A stretch of 64,000 bases of DNA, taken from CAWJFJ01 sp963800065. GTDB taxonomy: Bacteria; Actinomycetota; Acidimicrobiia; Acidimicrobiales; UBA8190. The translations under genes and the position numbers were made by a program. Within the stretch, counting starts at the first letter, position 1; every line of letters begins with the position of its first letter. The notes below the pieces were generated by a model. The model was given only the letters and a program-made list of their open reading frames with translations. It had not been told where the DNA came from and searched no databases. The stretch covers positions 376,375 through 440,374 of the forward strand of contig CAWCZO010000010.1 of NCBI GenBank assembly GCA_963800065.1, read 5' to 3'. This document shows positions 7,044 through 16,330 of this stretch, piece after piece.

Positions 7044-8293
7044 GAGGCCATCAGATTCTCGATGGGAAAACGGGCCAGCACGGCGAAGCCGCCCTCGGGT
7101 CGGGGACCAGCCGACAATGCCCCGTCGTAGAGGGCCACCCGCTCGCGCATGCCGACGATCCCATGATGGGCTTCCTGATCGTCGGCTCCGACCGGACCGG
7201 GCCCGACCGGAGCGGTGGTTCGATTGTCGGTGCCCCGGCCGTCGTCCCTCACCTCGACGACGAGCGCGTCGCCCTCATCGCGGATCTCGATCAGAACACG
7301 GGCCGGCCCGGCGTGTTTCACGACATTGGTGAGTGCTTCTTGGATGATCCGGTAGATCGAGAGCCCCACGGTGGGGGTGACGGTCCGCACCGCCGTGCTC
7401 CGCACGTCGAGATCGACGGTGTACCCGGCCGTCTGGACCTGTTCGATCAGGGGGCCGAGAGAGCCGACACCGGGGGCTGGCGCCAAGGCCGCTGGCGCGC
7501 CGTCGTCGCGTCGCAGGACCCCGAGCATGCGCCGGAGCTCGTCCAGAGCCGAGCGGCTGGTGGCCTCCACCGCGGCCAGCGCCTTTTTCGCCTCGGCCGG
7601 TTGGTCGTCGATCACGTGACGACCGACCCCCGATTGGACGGCGATGACGCTCAGGCTGTGCGCCACCACGTCGTGGAGGTCGCGGGCGATCTGCAGTCGC
7701 TCTTCGGCCACCGAACGCTGAGCCCGTTCCACCGTCTCCCGCTGACGCTGGGCCGCCTGCTCGGTCAGGCCCGCCGTGTAGGTGCGTCGGGTCCGGACGC
7801 TGTCACCGACGAACCACGCGGCAATGGCCACCACCGACGCCGGATTGAGGAGTCCGCCCTGATGGTACGAGAAGCGGTAGACACCGGAAGCAACCGTGAA
7901 ACAGACGAGGGCGACAGCCAACGCCGGGAGGGACCGACGCCGCTCGTGGATCGACGCCACCTGGTACATGGGGAAGGCTACTAAGGCGTCGGCGATCGGG
8001 CTCATGTTCGTCGCCGTGTCCACCGTGATGACGACGATCATGAGATAGAGCGACGTGTTGGGCAGGCGGCGGCGGAGAGCGATCGAGAGTCCCGCCAGGA
8101 GAGCCGAGAGGACGAGAACGCCGTTGCCGCCGCCGTTGCCGTTGCCCACGTTGAATCCGACGGCTTGGTGGGTGGCCACGATGACGAAGAGAGCGGCGAT
8201 AGCGAGATCGATGAACTGCAGCTGCAGGGGCGAGACGCGATGCAGAAGCGGGGGACGTGGTGGTGGACGTTGCGTCTGATCGGATCCACTCAC
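7040..8293 (-). CDS. NarL-type sensor histidine kinase (HisKA_3)
   Basis: A 417-residue protein with about five N-terminal membrane segments (residues about 25-180), then a coiled region and the HisKA_3 motif ARDLHDVVAHSLSVIAVQ with the phospho-accepting His near 216. The ATP-binding region has YRIIQEALTNVVKHA and VRDDGRG. There is no large extracellular loop, so it belongs to the membrane-sensing DesK/LiaS-like group. These kinases often sense cell-envelope stress or bacteriocin-like agents and control the adjacent ABC exporter, which is divergent here. Confidence 0.9.
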   Translation of the reverse strand: MSGSDQTQRPPPRPPLLHRVSPLQLQFIDLAIAALFVIVATHQAVGFNVGNGNGGGNGVLVLSALLAGLSIALRRRLPNTSLYLMIVVITVDTATNMSPIADALVAFPMYQVASIHERRRSLPALAVALVCFTVASGVYRFSYHQGGLLNPASVVAIAAWFVGDSVRTRRTYTAGLTEQAAQRQRETVERAQRSVAEERLQIARDLHDVVAHSLSVIAVQSGVGRHVIDDQPAEAKKALAAVEATSRSALDELRRMLGVLRRDDGAPAALAPAPGVGSLGPLIEQVQTAGYTVDLDVRSTAVRTVTPTVGLSIYRIIQEALTNVVKHAGPARVLIEIRDEGDALVVEVRDDGRGTDNRTTAPVGPGPVGADDQEAHHGIVGMRERVALYDGALSAGPRPEGGFAVLARFPIENLMAS

Positions 8294-8469
8294 GCCATTG
8301 AGCCTACTGACCGGCCCGTGGTTCGGACATCGCCCGGGCCGCCTTTTCTGCCGTACTCCCGGGGGAGTAGACGACCGCTCGAAACGCCGGCCGGCTGCGC
8401 CTCAGGGTGTAGAGGGAAAGCGACCACCGGCCGACGACGCCGCCGACGTCTCCGTGCCAAGGTCGAGGG

Positions 8470-9447
8470 ATGACCACCGCCACCATGGTCGATGTCCCGG
8501 ACCGGCAGGCCGCTGACGGCCAGTGGGCGGTGGAGACCCACGGGCTGACCAAGCGGTTCGGGGAGAACGCGGCCGTGAACGGCGTGGAGCTCCTCGTCCC
8601 CCGGGGATGCGCCTTCGGCTACCTGGGACCCAACGGCGCCGGCAAGACGACGCTCATCCGTGTGCTCCTGGGATTGACCCGTGCCGACTCCGGCACCATG
8701 TCTCTGCTCGGCTACGACGTCCCCCGGCAGCGCGCCGCCGCCCTGGCCCGGGTGGGGGCCATCGTCGACGAGCCCCGGTTCCACGGTCACCTGACCGGAC
8801 GGCAGAACCTGCAACTGCTGGCCGCCGCCCGGGAGCCGGAGGCGAAGAACCGCATCGGCCCGGCCCTCGAACGCGTCGGCATCCTCCACCGCGCCGACGA
8901 CAAGGTGTCGAAGTACTCGATGGGCATGCGCCAACGCCTGGGGGTGGCCGCCTGCCTGATCGGAGACCCGCAGCTGCTGATCCTGGACGAGCCCATGAAC
9001 GGACTCGACCCGGCGGGGATGCACGAGATGCGCGACATGATCCTGTCGCTGGTGGCCGAGGGCCGCACCGTCGTGCTGTCGTCCCACCTCCTCGACGAGG
9101 TGGAGCGGACCTGTGACGCCGTGGCCATCGTGGACCACGGTAACGTCATCCGCCAGGGACCGATCGCGGAACTGCTGGCCGGGGCCTCGGTCGCTCTCCA
9201 GGTCGAGTGTTCGGAGCCCGATCGGGCCCGGGGCCTCCTCGACGGCACCACGCCGGCGGCGCACATCGAGGTCGATCCGTCGGGACTGGGGATCACCCTC
9301 CCGGCCGGGACGCAGCGGCCCGTCATCGCCGAGATCAATCGCGTGCTGGTGGAGGGCGGGATCTCGGTGTACCGACTGCAGGAATTCCAGGCTTCGCTCG
9401 AATCCTGGTTCCTGTCCGTGACCAGCCGACTGGGGGACACCGAATGA
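8470..9447 (+). CDS. ABC transporter ATP-binding protein (BcrA/DrrA-type exporter)
   Basis: A 325-residue ATPase with Walker A GPNGAGKTT (about residues 55-63), a Q-loop region, a signature region KYSMGMRQRLGVA, Walker B LLILDEP and the switch His in SSHLLDEVER. The C-terminal 90 residues are the extension usual in BcrA/DrrA-like exporters. Its stop overlaps the permease ATG by 4 bases (ATGA). It lies divergent from the two-component genes, so it is probably the output of that system. Confidence 0.92.
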   Translation: MTTATMVDVPDRQAADGQWAVETHGLTKRFGENAAVNGVELLVPRGCAFGYLGPNGAGKTTLIRVLLGLTRADSGTMSLLGYDVPRQRAAALARVGAIVDEPRFHGHLTGRQNLQLLAAAREPEAKNRIGPALERVGILHRADDKVSKYSMGMRQRLGVAACLIGDPQLLILDEPMNGLDPAGMHEMRDMILSLVAEGRTVVLSSHLLDEVERTCDAVAIVDHGNVIRQGPIAELLAGASVALQVECSEPDRARGLLDGTTPAAHIEVDPSGLGITLPAGTQRPVIAEINRVLVEGGISVYRLQEFQASLESWFLSVTSRLGDTE

Positions 9448-10622
9448 CCACCGTGACCGACGTCAGCCTGGCCGTACCGGCGGGGTCGCCGGCAACCGGG
9501 ACCGACCACCGGGGATCGTGGATCCCCAACGGCGCCATGATCACCACCCGCATCATGGAGCTGCGCAAACGGCGGGGTCTCATGATCGCCCTGGTGGTGG
9601 TGAACATCGGCATCCCCACCCTCTTTCTCGTCATCCGGTTGCTGGCCCACGCCTTCGCTCCGAAGTCCTACGGGCCGGCCGGCGGCTACGACATCTACAC
9701 CAGCCTGGTAGCCGGCGTCATGTACGTCTTCGGCTTCATCGTGGCCGCCACCTTGGGCTGCACGGCCGGATCGGTCGACCTCTCCGAGGGGATGTTCCGG
9801 CACCTGGTGGTGACCGGCCGGTCGCGGTTGTCCCTCTACCTGGCCCGCATCCCGGCCGGGTTGGCCATCGTGGTGCCCTTGGTGGCCATCGGCTTCACCA
9901 TCGTCTGCACCGTGTGCGTGTTCGCCGCTCCGACCCAGCTCAACTACGACGGTGTCACCGTGCCCGTCCACCTGTCGCGTGCCGGTTTCGAGAACTGGGC
10001 GGCCGACCACGCCGACGAGGTCGTCTGCGACCTCCCCTTCCGGATCGGGCCGTCGTCGTCGATCGGTCCCGTGGTCCAGGCCGTCCCCTGCGGTCCCAAC
10101 GGTCCGGGCCGCGTGTCGAAGCAACCCGCGGGAGTGACGCCCCCACCCCAACCGACACAGGCCCAGGTCCGCGCCGCGGCCAGACAGATCGCCGGGATGG
10201 ACTATGCGGACTACACCCGGCAGTTCCTGTATCCGTCGGACTCCCTGATGATCAAGAGCGGGCTCTGGCTGGAGCTCGAGGCCGTCATCGGCTTCGTCGT
10301 CGGCCTGGGGTTGGCGTCGCTCCTGGGACAGAGGACGGTGGCGGTGGTCCTGTTGATCGTGCTCGAGATCATCCTGACGCCACTCGTGTCCACCCACGTC
10401 ATCCCCCACATGATCAACGGCGAGCGGGGGGTGGTCGGACTGGCCATGGCTCATCTGGAGCCGGGAGGTTTGCCCGTCGTCTTCACCGGGGGCGGCGGTC
10501 CGGGCGGCGGCGGTAACAATCTGGTGCCCGAGTCGATCACCGTGTCGGTGTGCGTCATCGTGGCCTGGCTGGTGGGCTGGACCGTCCTCGGCGCCTGGCG
10601 GATGATGACCAGGGACGCCTGA
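9444..10622 (+). CDS. ABC-2 type permease with a large extracytoplasmic loop
   Basis: A 392-residue membrane protein. The ATG at 9444 overlaps the ATPase stop and is chosen over earlier in-frame starts. The first membrane segment (IALVVVNIGIPTLFLVIRLL) is followed by one at about 90-115, one near 145-170, a hydrophilic loop of about 110 residues rich in Pro/Gly, and three C-terminal segments. This ABC-2 arrangement is usual for drug, peptide or lipid exporters. A glycine-rich string (GGGGPGGGG) sits in the last loop. Confidence 0.85.
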   Translation: MTTVTDVSLAVPAGSPATGTDHRGSWIPNGAMITTRIMELRKRRGLMIALVVVNIGIPTLFLVIRLLAHAFAPKSYGPAGGYDIYTSLVAGVMYVFGFIVAATLGCTAGSVDLSEGMFRHLVVTGRSRLSLYLARIPAGLAIVVPLVAIGFTIVCTVCVFAAPTQLNYDGVTVPVHLSRAGFENWAADHADEVVCDLPFRIGPSSSIGPVVQAVPCGPNGPGRVSKQPAGVTPPPQPTQAQVRAAARQIAGMDYADYTRQFLYPSDSLMIKSGLWLELEAVIGFVVGLGLASLLGQRTVAVVLLIVLEIILTPLVSTHVIPHMINGERGVVGLAMAHLEPGGLPVVFTGGGGPGGGGNNLVPESITVSVCVIVAWLVGWTVLGAWRMMTRDA

Positions 10623-10733
10623 GCCGAAGGGGAGGCCCGGGTCAGCGCCCCGCAGCCGTTCGAGTGCTCTCGGACTGGGCGGCGACCCGTCCGCAAAACT
10701 CCCTTCGCCGTGCCTTCAGGCTGGTTGCGGGAT

Positions 10734-11696
10734 CTACCAGAGGATGGGGAACACCGTTGTGTGGCCTTCCAGTCCCTTGAGTACGAGCGCCCTGGCCTCG
10801 CCGAGGGGAAAGGCGCCGGCGAGGTTGTCCTGTACCACCTGCGAGGCCAGGATCTCGCCACCTGAGGCGGCGGCGGATAGTCGAGCTGCAATCACGACCG
10901 TCCGACCGAAGAAGTCCCCGCCCTCAATTTTGGCGTTCCCCGTGTGCATTCCTACCCGGATCGCCACTGGGACCCCGGCCCACCCTGCGCTCAGTGAGCG
11001 CTGAATCGCCGCCGCGCAGGCAGCTGCCGACCCGGCGGCCGAGAAGGCGAGCATGAACCCATCACCCTGGCCTTTGACGACGGCGCCACCGAAAAGGGCC
11101 GTCTGCTGCCTTACGGCGGTGTCATGCCACTCGAGCAGCTCTAGCCAACTGGATTCACCAAGAGACTCCATCAGGGCCGTCGACCCTTCGATGTCGGTGA
11201 ACATGATCGTCGTCGTGCCATCGGGGGCCGTGGCCGTGACCGGAGGGCGCTCGTCTTGGACCAGGGTCAGTATTTCTTCGACCGCCGTCGTCAGTGCCAC
11301 CCCCAAAGACTCCTCGTTGGCGACAGGCATAGACAGATGCCAATGGACAATGCGCCAATGTGCGCCCTCCTCGCGCAAGACGAGAGTGGTGCGGGTCATG
11401 ATCGATGGCATTCCCTCCACCACCATGAGTGCACGGCCGATGACCCAACCGACGGTCGCTTCCTTCCAGGCGACCGTCTCCTCAGGCTCGAAATGGATAG
11501 GCGGCATCTCCGAGAACTGCACCCGTATCATGGCGGCGATCGCATCGGGCCCCACCCACCATTCGTCGGGTGCCGTGCCGATGACCATCGAACCCGGTTG
11601 ATGCGAGATCCCGTCGATGAAGGTCTCGGTATCAAAGGTGTCAAACGACCGATACATCCGCTCCATCAAAAAGACGAGTTCGGGGGCTGGCTCCAT
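10734..11696 (-). CDS. Class III nucleotidyl cyclase with an N-terminal SnoaL/NTF2-like domain
   Basis: A 320-residue protein from the ATG at 11696. Residues about 8-135 look like an NTF2/SnoaL-type domain (WRIVHWHLSMPV near the end). Residues about 150-318 are a class III cyclase domain with metal-binding FTDIEGS and GQGDGFM Asp residues. The canonical Val-Asn of the active site reads VVIAARLS, so the ribose-orienting Asn is replaced by Val, a variant seen in many actinobacterial cyclases. Product (cAMP or otherwise) cannot be told from sequence. There is no membrane segment. Confidence 0.8.
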   Translation of the reverse strand: MEPAPELVFLMERMYRSFDTFDTETFIDGISHQPGSMVIGTAPDEWWVGPDAIAAMIRVQFSEMPPIHFEPEETVAWKEATVGWVIGRALMVVEGMPSIMTRTTLVLREEGAHWRIVHWHLSMPVANEESLGVALTTAVEEILTLVQDERPPVTATAPDGTTTIMFTDIEGSTALMESLGESSWLELLEWHDTAVRQQTALFGGAVVKGQGDGFMLAFSAAGSAAACAAAIQRSLSAGWAGVPVAIRVGMHTGNAKIEGGDFFGRTVVIAARLSAAASGGEILASQVVQDNLAGAFPLGEARALVLKGLEGHTTVFPILW

Positions 11697-11857
11697 GCTG
11701 GAAACGATAGGCGTCCTGCCCTGTACACCCGATGGTGATCGGGGACAAGCCAGATCCCTCTGTGTGGACCATCCGCCAGGCCGATCCCGGTACAACGAAG
11801 TCGAGGCGGCCGGCAAGGTATGGCCTGCGGGGCCGTCGACAGGTCGAGGAAGAATCC

Positions 11858-13351
11858 TCAGCCCACCGCGCCGGGGAGACCCATGGCCTTCACCTCGAGG
11901 TACTCCTCGAAGCCCTCGACACCGTTCTCGCGGCCGAGGCCGGACTGGCGGTAGCCGCCGAAGGGGACGTCGGGGGCGTTGTACATCCCGCCGTTCACCA
12001 TGAGGGTGCCCGCCCGGATGCGGCGGGCCACGGCCAGGGCGCGCTCCTCCGACGCCGAGGTCACCGCCCCCGAGAGGCCGTAGATCGAGTCGTTGGCGAT
12101 GCGGACGGCGTCGTCGTCGTCGTCGAAGGCGCAGATGACGAGGACGGGACCGAAGATCTCCTCCTGGGCGATCGTCGACTTGGGGTTCACGTCGGCGAAG
12201 AGGGTGGGCTCGACGTAGAAGCCCTTGGGCAGGTGGGCGGGGATGCCGCCGCCGCGGACCAGGCGGGCCCCGTCGGTCTTACCCTTCTCGATGTAGCCGA
12301 GAACCCGCTCGCGCTGCTTGGCGCTGATCAGCGGTCCCTGGAAGTTGGACTCGTCCCAGGGGTCGCCGTAGGTGACCGAGGCCATCCCCTCGGCCGCCAT
12401 CTCGACGGCCTCGTCGTAGCGGGAGCGGTGGACGAGAAGGCGCGTGGTGATGGCGCAGCCCTGGCCCGAGTGGGTGCAGACGCCCATGGCGCTGATGGGG
12501 ACCGAGGAGGCCAGGTCGGCGTCCTCCAGGACGATGTTGGCCGACTTTCCGCCGAGCTCCAGGAAGACCTTCTTCACCGTGTCCGAGGCCTTGGCCATGA
12601 TGTGGCGACCGGTGACGGTGGACCCCGTGAAGGTGATCATGTCGACACGGGCGTCGGTGGTGAGGACCTCCCCCACCAGATGGTCCGAGGAGGCCACGAC
12701 GTTCACCACCCCGGCCGGGAAGTCGGTCTCCTCGGCGATCAGCCGGCCGAGGAAGGTGGCCGACCACGGGGTGTCGGGCGCCGGCTTGAGCACCATCGTG
12801 TTCCCCGCCGCCAGGGCGGGGCCGAGCTTGGCCAGGTTCAGGTAGAGGGGGAAGTTCCAGGGGGTGATGGCCCCCACCACGCCGATGGGCTCCCGGCGGA
12901 TCAGGCGGCGCTGGGGCTGGCCGAAGACCTCACGGACGGGCAGCCAGTGCTCGTACTCGTACTGGTCGGGCCGGGCCGCCCAGTAGCCGAGATCGTCGAT
13001 GGGGCCGTCCACCTGCATGATGTGGGTCAGCATCACGGGGCTGCCGACCTCGGCCACCACGATGTGACGGAGCTCCTCCTTGTGGGCCTCGAGGGCGGCG
13101 TGGAGCTGCTCCAGGCAACGGCGCCGGAAGGCGTGGTCGGTGGCCCAGGTGGTCTCGTCGAAGGCGCGCCGCGCCGCGGCGATGGCCTGGGCCATGTCGG
13201 CCGTGGTCCCGTCGGCGGTCTCGCCGAGCGACTCCTCGGTGGCCGGGTCGATGTTGGCGAAGGTCTGGCCGCCGCTCGCCTCGACGAGCGTCCCGTCGAT
13301 CAGAAGACGCGGCTCGCCGCGCACCTCGGGTCGTGTCGTCGACTCGGTCAT
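11858..13351 (-). CDS. NAD(P)-dependent aldehyde dehydrogenase
   Basis: A 497-residue ALDH-superfamily enzyme of normal length. The substrate-binding and cofactor region has PWNFPLYL and FTGSTVTG; the general base is in LELGGKSAN and the nucleophile Cys299 in SGQGCAITTR. The C-terminal signature PFGGYRQSGLGRENG is present. It oxidises an aldehyde to the acid. Its ATG lies two bases after the stop of the acyl-CoA synthetase gene, so the pair could make an acid and activate it with CoA within one pathway. Confidence 0.93.
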   Translation of the reverse strand: MTESTTRPEVRGEPRLLIDGTLVEASGGQTFANIDPATEESLGETADGTTADMAQAIAAARRAFDETTWATDHAFRRRCLEQLHAALEAHKEELRHIVVAEVGSPVMLTHIMQVDGPIDDLGYWAARPDQYEYEHWLPVREVFGQPQRRLIRREPIGVVGAITPWNFPLYLNLAKLGPALAAGNTMVLKPAPDTPWSATFLGRLIAEETDFPAGVVNVVASSDHLVGEVLTTDARVDMITFTGSTVTGRHIMAKASDTVKKVFLELGGKSANIVLEDADLASSVPISAMGVCTHSGQGCAITTRLLVHRSRYDEAVEMAAEGMASVTYGDPWDESNFQGPLISAKQRERVLGYIEKGKTDGARLVRGGGIPAHLPKGFYVEPTLFADVNPKSTIAQEEIFGPVLVICAFDDDDDAVRIANDSIYGLSGAVTSASEERALAVARRIRAGTLMVNGGMYNAPDVPFGGYRQSGLGRENGVEGFEEYLEVKAMGLPGAVG

Positions 13352-13353
13352 GA

Positions 13354-14859
13354 TCAGCCCTCCCCCTGGCGGCCGGCGGTCGCCGGCTCCATCCGTTCGG
13401 CGCGCAGTCGCGCCTTCATCACTTTGCCGTTCTCCTCGCGTGGAAGCACATCGACGAACTCGATCGCCCGGGGCCTCTTGTAGTCGGCCAGCCTGGTGGC
13501 CAGCCGGGCCAGCAGGGCGTCGGCGTCGCGTGGCGCCCCGGGGCGGAGCTCGACGACGGCGTGGACCATCTGGCCCATCCTCTCGTCGGGCAGGCCGAAG
13601 ACGGCGGCGTCGACCACGTCGGGGTCCTCGGCCAGGGCCGTCTCCACCTCGGCGGGGTAGATGTTCACCCCGCCCGACAGGATGAGGTCGGTCCGGCGGT
13701 CGGCCAGGAAGAGATAGCCGTCCTCGTCCAGCCGGCCCAGATCGCCCACCGTGAAGTAGTCGTCGCGCCAGGCCTGATCGGTCTTCTCGGGATCGTTGTG
13801 GTAGCCGAAGCGCTGGCCGGAGAAAGAGGAGATGTAGATGGCGCCCACCTCCCCCGGGGGCAGCTCGGCGCCGTCGTCACCCAGGATGCGGATCGAGAGC
13901 CCCGGAAACGGCCGGCCCACGCTGCCCGGCTTGGTCAACCACTCCTCGGGGGAGATGACGCAGGCCATCCCCTCGGAGGCGCCGTAGTACTCCCAGATGG
14001 CCCCGGGCGGGAAGACGTCGATGATCCGGCGCTTCACCGGCACCGGGCACGGCGCCGCGGCGTGGAGGATCTTGCGGACGCTCGACCGGTCGAAGGCGGG
14101 CCAGTCGGCCTCCAGGATGCGGATGAACTGGGCGGGGACCATCTGGGACGTGGTGACACGCTCGGTCTCGATGAGCCGGAGGGCCTCGGTGGCGTCCCAC
14201 TTCCTCATGATCACCACGGTTCCGCCCTCGTTGAGCGACATCTGGGAGTAGGCGGCCGGGGCCATGTGGTAGCCGGGCCCGCACATCAGGTGGACGTCGC
14301 CGGGGAGCAGACCCCAGAAGGTGGCGAAGGGGTTGGGGGGTGCCTGGCGTGACGGCGCCGGGACGGGGCGGACGATCCCCTTGGGCCGGCCCGTGGTGCC
14401 CGAGGTGTAGCTCATGGTCACCACGGCGGTGCCCAGGTAGTCCTCGTGAGGCGGGTCGTCCGCCCCGCCGGCCAGGACCGGGTCACCGACGTCGAGGCCG
14501 GCGACACCGGTGGACGAGGCCGCCGCCGTGGCGGCGGCCGATCCGTCGTGGACGAGGACGAGGGCACCGGAGTCACCCACGATGTAGGCCGCCTCGGGGG
14601 CGGTGAGGCGGGTGGAGACGGGGACGACGAGCGCTCCCGACCGGGCCGCCCCGTACCAGGCGGCGAAGGCCTCGGGACCGTTCCCGAGCATGACGGCCAC
14701 CCGGTCCCCGGCGCCCACCCCGTGGGCGGCGAAGGCGTGGGCGGCGGCGTTGGCGGCCCGGTCCAGTTGGCGGAAGGTGGTGCGCGCGCCGTCGCAGACC
14801 AGGGCCACCCGGTCGGGATCGGCGGCGGCGATGGCGGCGAGACCCCGGGGGGAGGTCAC
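13354..14859 (-). CDS. Acyl-CoA synthetase (AMP-forming)
   Basis: A 501-residue ANL-superfamily ligase. The P-loop is MSYTSGTTGRPKG, the A5 region is YYGASEGM, the A7/A8 region is VGDLGRLDEDGYLFLADR, and the C-terminal catalytic Lys is in PREENGKVMKARLR. It activates a carboxylic acid to its CoA thioester. The GTG at 14859 is chosen because longer in-frame extensions run across the divergent promoter and the amidohydrolase gene. It is followed by aldehyde dehydrogenase in one operon. Substrate is unknown; the neighbourhood suggests an organic or fatty acid. Confidence 0.9.
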   Translation of the reverse strand: MTSPRGLAAIAAADPDRVALVCDGARTTFRQLDRAANAAAHAFAAHGVGAGDRVAVMLGNGPEAFAAWYGAARSGALVVPVSTRLTAPEAAYIVGDSGALVLVHDGSAAATAAASSTGVAGLDVGDPVLAGGADDPPHEDYLGTAVVTMSYTSGTTGRPKGIVRPVPAPSRQAPPNPFATFWGLLPGDVHLMCGPGYHMAPAAYSQMSLNEGGTVVIMRKWDATEALRLIETERVTTSQMVPAQFIRILEADWPAFDRSSVRKILHAAAPCPVPVKRRIIDVFPPGAIWEYYGASEGMACVISPEEWLTKPGSVGRPFPGLSIRILGDDGAELPPGEVGAIYISSFSGQRFGYHNDPEKTDQAWRDDYFTVGDLGRLDEDGYLFLADRRTDLILSGGVNIYPAEVETALAEDPDVVDAAVFGLPDERMGQMVHAVVELRPGAPRDADALLARLATRLADYKRPRAIEFVDVLPREENGKVMKARLRAERMEPATAGRQGEG

Positions 14860-14926
14860 GGGGTCCCGTGTCGGGGTCCGGTGGGTGGCATCGGGCGGCC
14901 AGTGTACGACCGGGGAAGGTCCCGCG

Positions 14927-14944
14927 CCTGACACGGATGTCAGG
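14927..14944. promoter_or_regulatory. Perfect dyad CCTGACA-CGGA-TGTCAGG between two divergent catabolic genes
   Basis: A perfect 7-bp inverted repeat with a 4-bp spacer. It lies 68 bases upstream of the acyl-CoA synthetase start and 87 bases upstream of the amidohydrolase start. A -10-like TATGAT (14963-14968) follows on the plus strand. The same dyad recurs at 19400-19435 and, imperfectly, at 2035-2052. It is probably the operator of a TetR-like repressor encoded elsewhere (inference). Confidence 0.6.
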
Positions 14945-15030
14945 TACGGGAGGGGCCCGGTATATGATCGGCGACGCGTTCGGCGCCTCTCCGGTGCCCG
15001 CACAGCACGACGCAGATGGGAGGGGGCGCC

Positions 15031-16305
15031 ATGCACGCAGAGGACCTCATCCTCGTGAGTGTCGACGACCACGTCGTCGAGCCGCCCGACATGTTCGACG
15101 GACGGGTCCCGGCCAAGTGGAAGGACCGCGCCCCCCGGGTCGTCCACAAGGACAACGGGATCGACGTCTGGTCCTACGAGGGCAACGAGATCCCCAACGT
15201 GGGCCTGAACGCCGTGGTGGGCCGGCCCCCCGAGGAGTACGGGATCGAGCCCACGTCCTTCGCCGAGATGCGGCCCGGGTGCTACGACATCAACGAGCGC
15301 ATCCGCGACATGAACGTGAACGGCGTCCTGGGCTCGATGTGCTTCCCCTCCTTCATCCAGTTCTGCGGGCAGCTCTTCGCCCGGACGCCGGACAAGGACC
15401 TGGCCCTGGCCATGCTCCAGGCCTACAACGACTGGCACATCGACGAGTGGTGCGGCGCCTACCCGGGCCGCTTCATCCCCCTGTCCATCCCCGCCATCTG
15501 GGACCCCGAGATCATGGCGGCCGAGGTCCGCCGGGTGGCGGCCAAGGGATGCCACGCCGTCACCTTCTCGGAGAACCCGTCCAAGCTGGGCTGGCCCAGC
15601 GTCCACAGCGAGCACTGGGACCCCTTCTGGGCGGCCTGCTCCGACATGGGGACCGTCGTCTGCATGCACATCGGTTCGTCGTCGGAGATCGTCATCCCCT
15701 CTCCCGACTCCCCCTTCGACGTCCTCATCACGCTGTCGCCCATGAACATCGTCCAGTGCGCGGCGGATCTCCTCTTCTCCCCGGTGCTCCGCAAGTACCC
15801 CGACCTGCGGCTGGCGCTCTCGGAGGGCGGCATCGGGTGGATCCCCTACTTCTTGGAGAGGGTCGACTACGTCTACTCCCACCACAAGGCCTGGACGGGC
15901 CAGGACTTCGGCGACATGCTGCCCAGCCAGGTCTTCTCCGAGAGGATCATCACCTGCTTCATCGATGACGCCTTCGGGGTGGAGAGCCGGGCCAAGATGA
16001 ACGTGGACAACATCTGCTGGGAGTGCGACTACCCCCACTCCGACTCCACCTGGCCCCAGGCGCCGGAGATGGCCATGAAGTACCTCGACGGCGTTTCCGA
16101 CGCCGACGTCAACAAGATCACCCACGAGAACGCCATCCGGCTCTTCCAGTACGACCCCTTCAGCGTCCGGCCCCGGGAGAAGTGCACGGTGGCGGCCCTG
16201 CGGTCCGAGGCCACCGACGTCGACACCTCGCTGATGGCCCGGAACCCCAAGCACGAGCGCAAGCAGGTCTTCGCCGCCGACCTGGGCAACATAGGACGCG
16301 ACTGA
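15031..16305 (+). CDS. Amidohydrolase-2 family metal-dependent hydrolase / decarboxylase
   Basis: A 424-residue TIM-barrel enzyme. The ATG at 15031 has a GGGAGGGGG ribosome-binding site and replaces an ATG five codons upstream. The metal-binding start is SVDDHVVEPPDMF; later ligands are in CMHIGSSSE and in WECDYPHSDSTWP. Proteins of this size (PF04909) in actinobacteria are common in uncharacterised catabolic clusters with acyl-CoA ligases, thiolase-like proteins and P450s. The reaction (hydrolysis or decarboxylation) cannot be settled. It probably forms an operon with the thiolase-like gene 25 bases downstream. Confidence 0.87.
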   Translation: MHAEDLILVSVDDHVVEPPDMFDGRVPAKWKDRAPRVVHKDNGIDVWSYEGNEIPNVGLNAVVGRPPEEYGIEPTSFAEMRPGCYDINERIRDMNVNGVLGSMCFPSFIQFCGQLFARTPDKDLALAMLQAYNDWHIDEWCGAYPGRFIPLSIPAIWDPEIMAAEVRRVAAKGCHAVTFSENPSKLGWPSVHSEHWDPFWAACSDMGTVVCMHIGSSSEIVIPSPDSPFDVLITLSPMNIVQCAADLLFSPVLRKYPDLRLALSEGGIGWIPYFLERVDYVYSHHKAWTGQDFGDMLPSQVFSERIITCFIDDAFGVESRAKMNVDNICWECDYPHSDSTWPQAPEMAMKYLDGVSDADVNKITHENAIRLFQYDPFSVRPREKCTVAALRSEATDVDTSLMARNPKHERKQVFAADLGNIGRD

Positions 16306-16330
16306 GACCCGATCCGTTGTCCGGCAGCGC

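Noticed and set aside
11732..13483. Plus-strand frame of 583 residues opposite the aldehyde dehydrogenase
   Set aside because: The minus strand encodes a complete ALDH with all catalytic motifs; the plus frame is its shadow.
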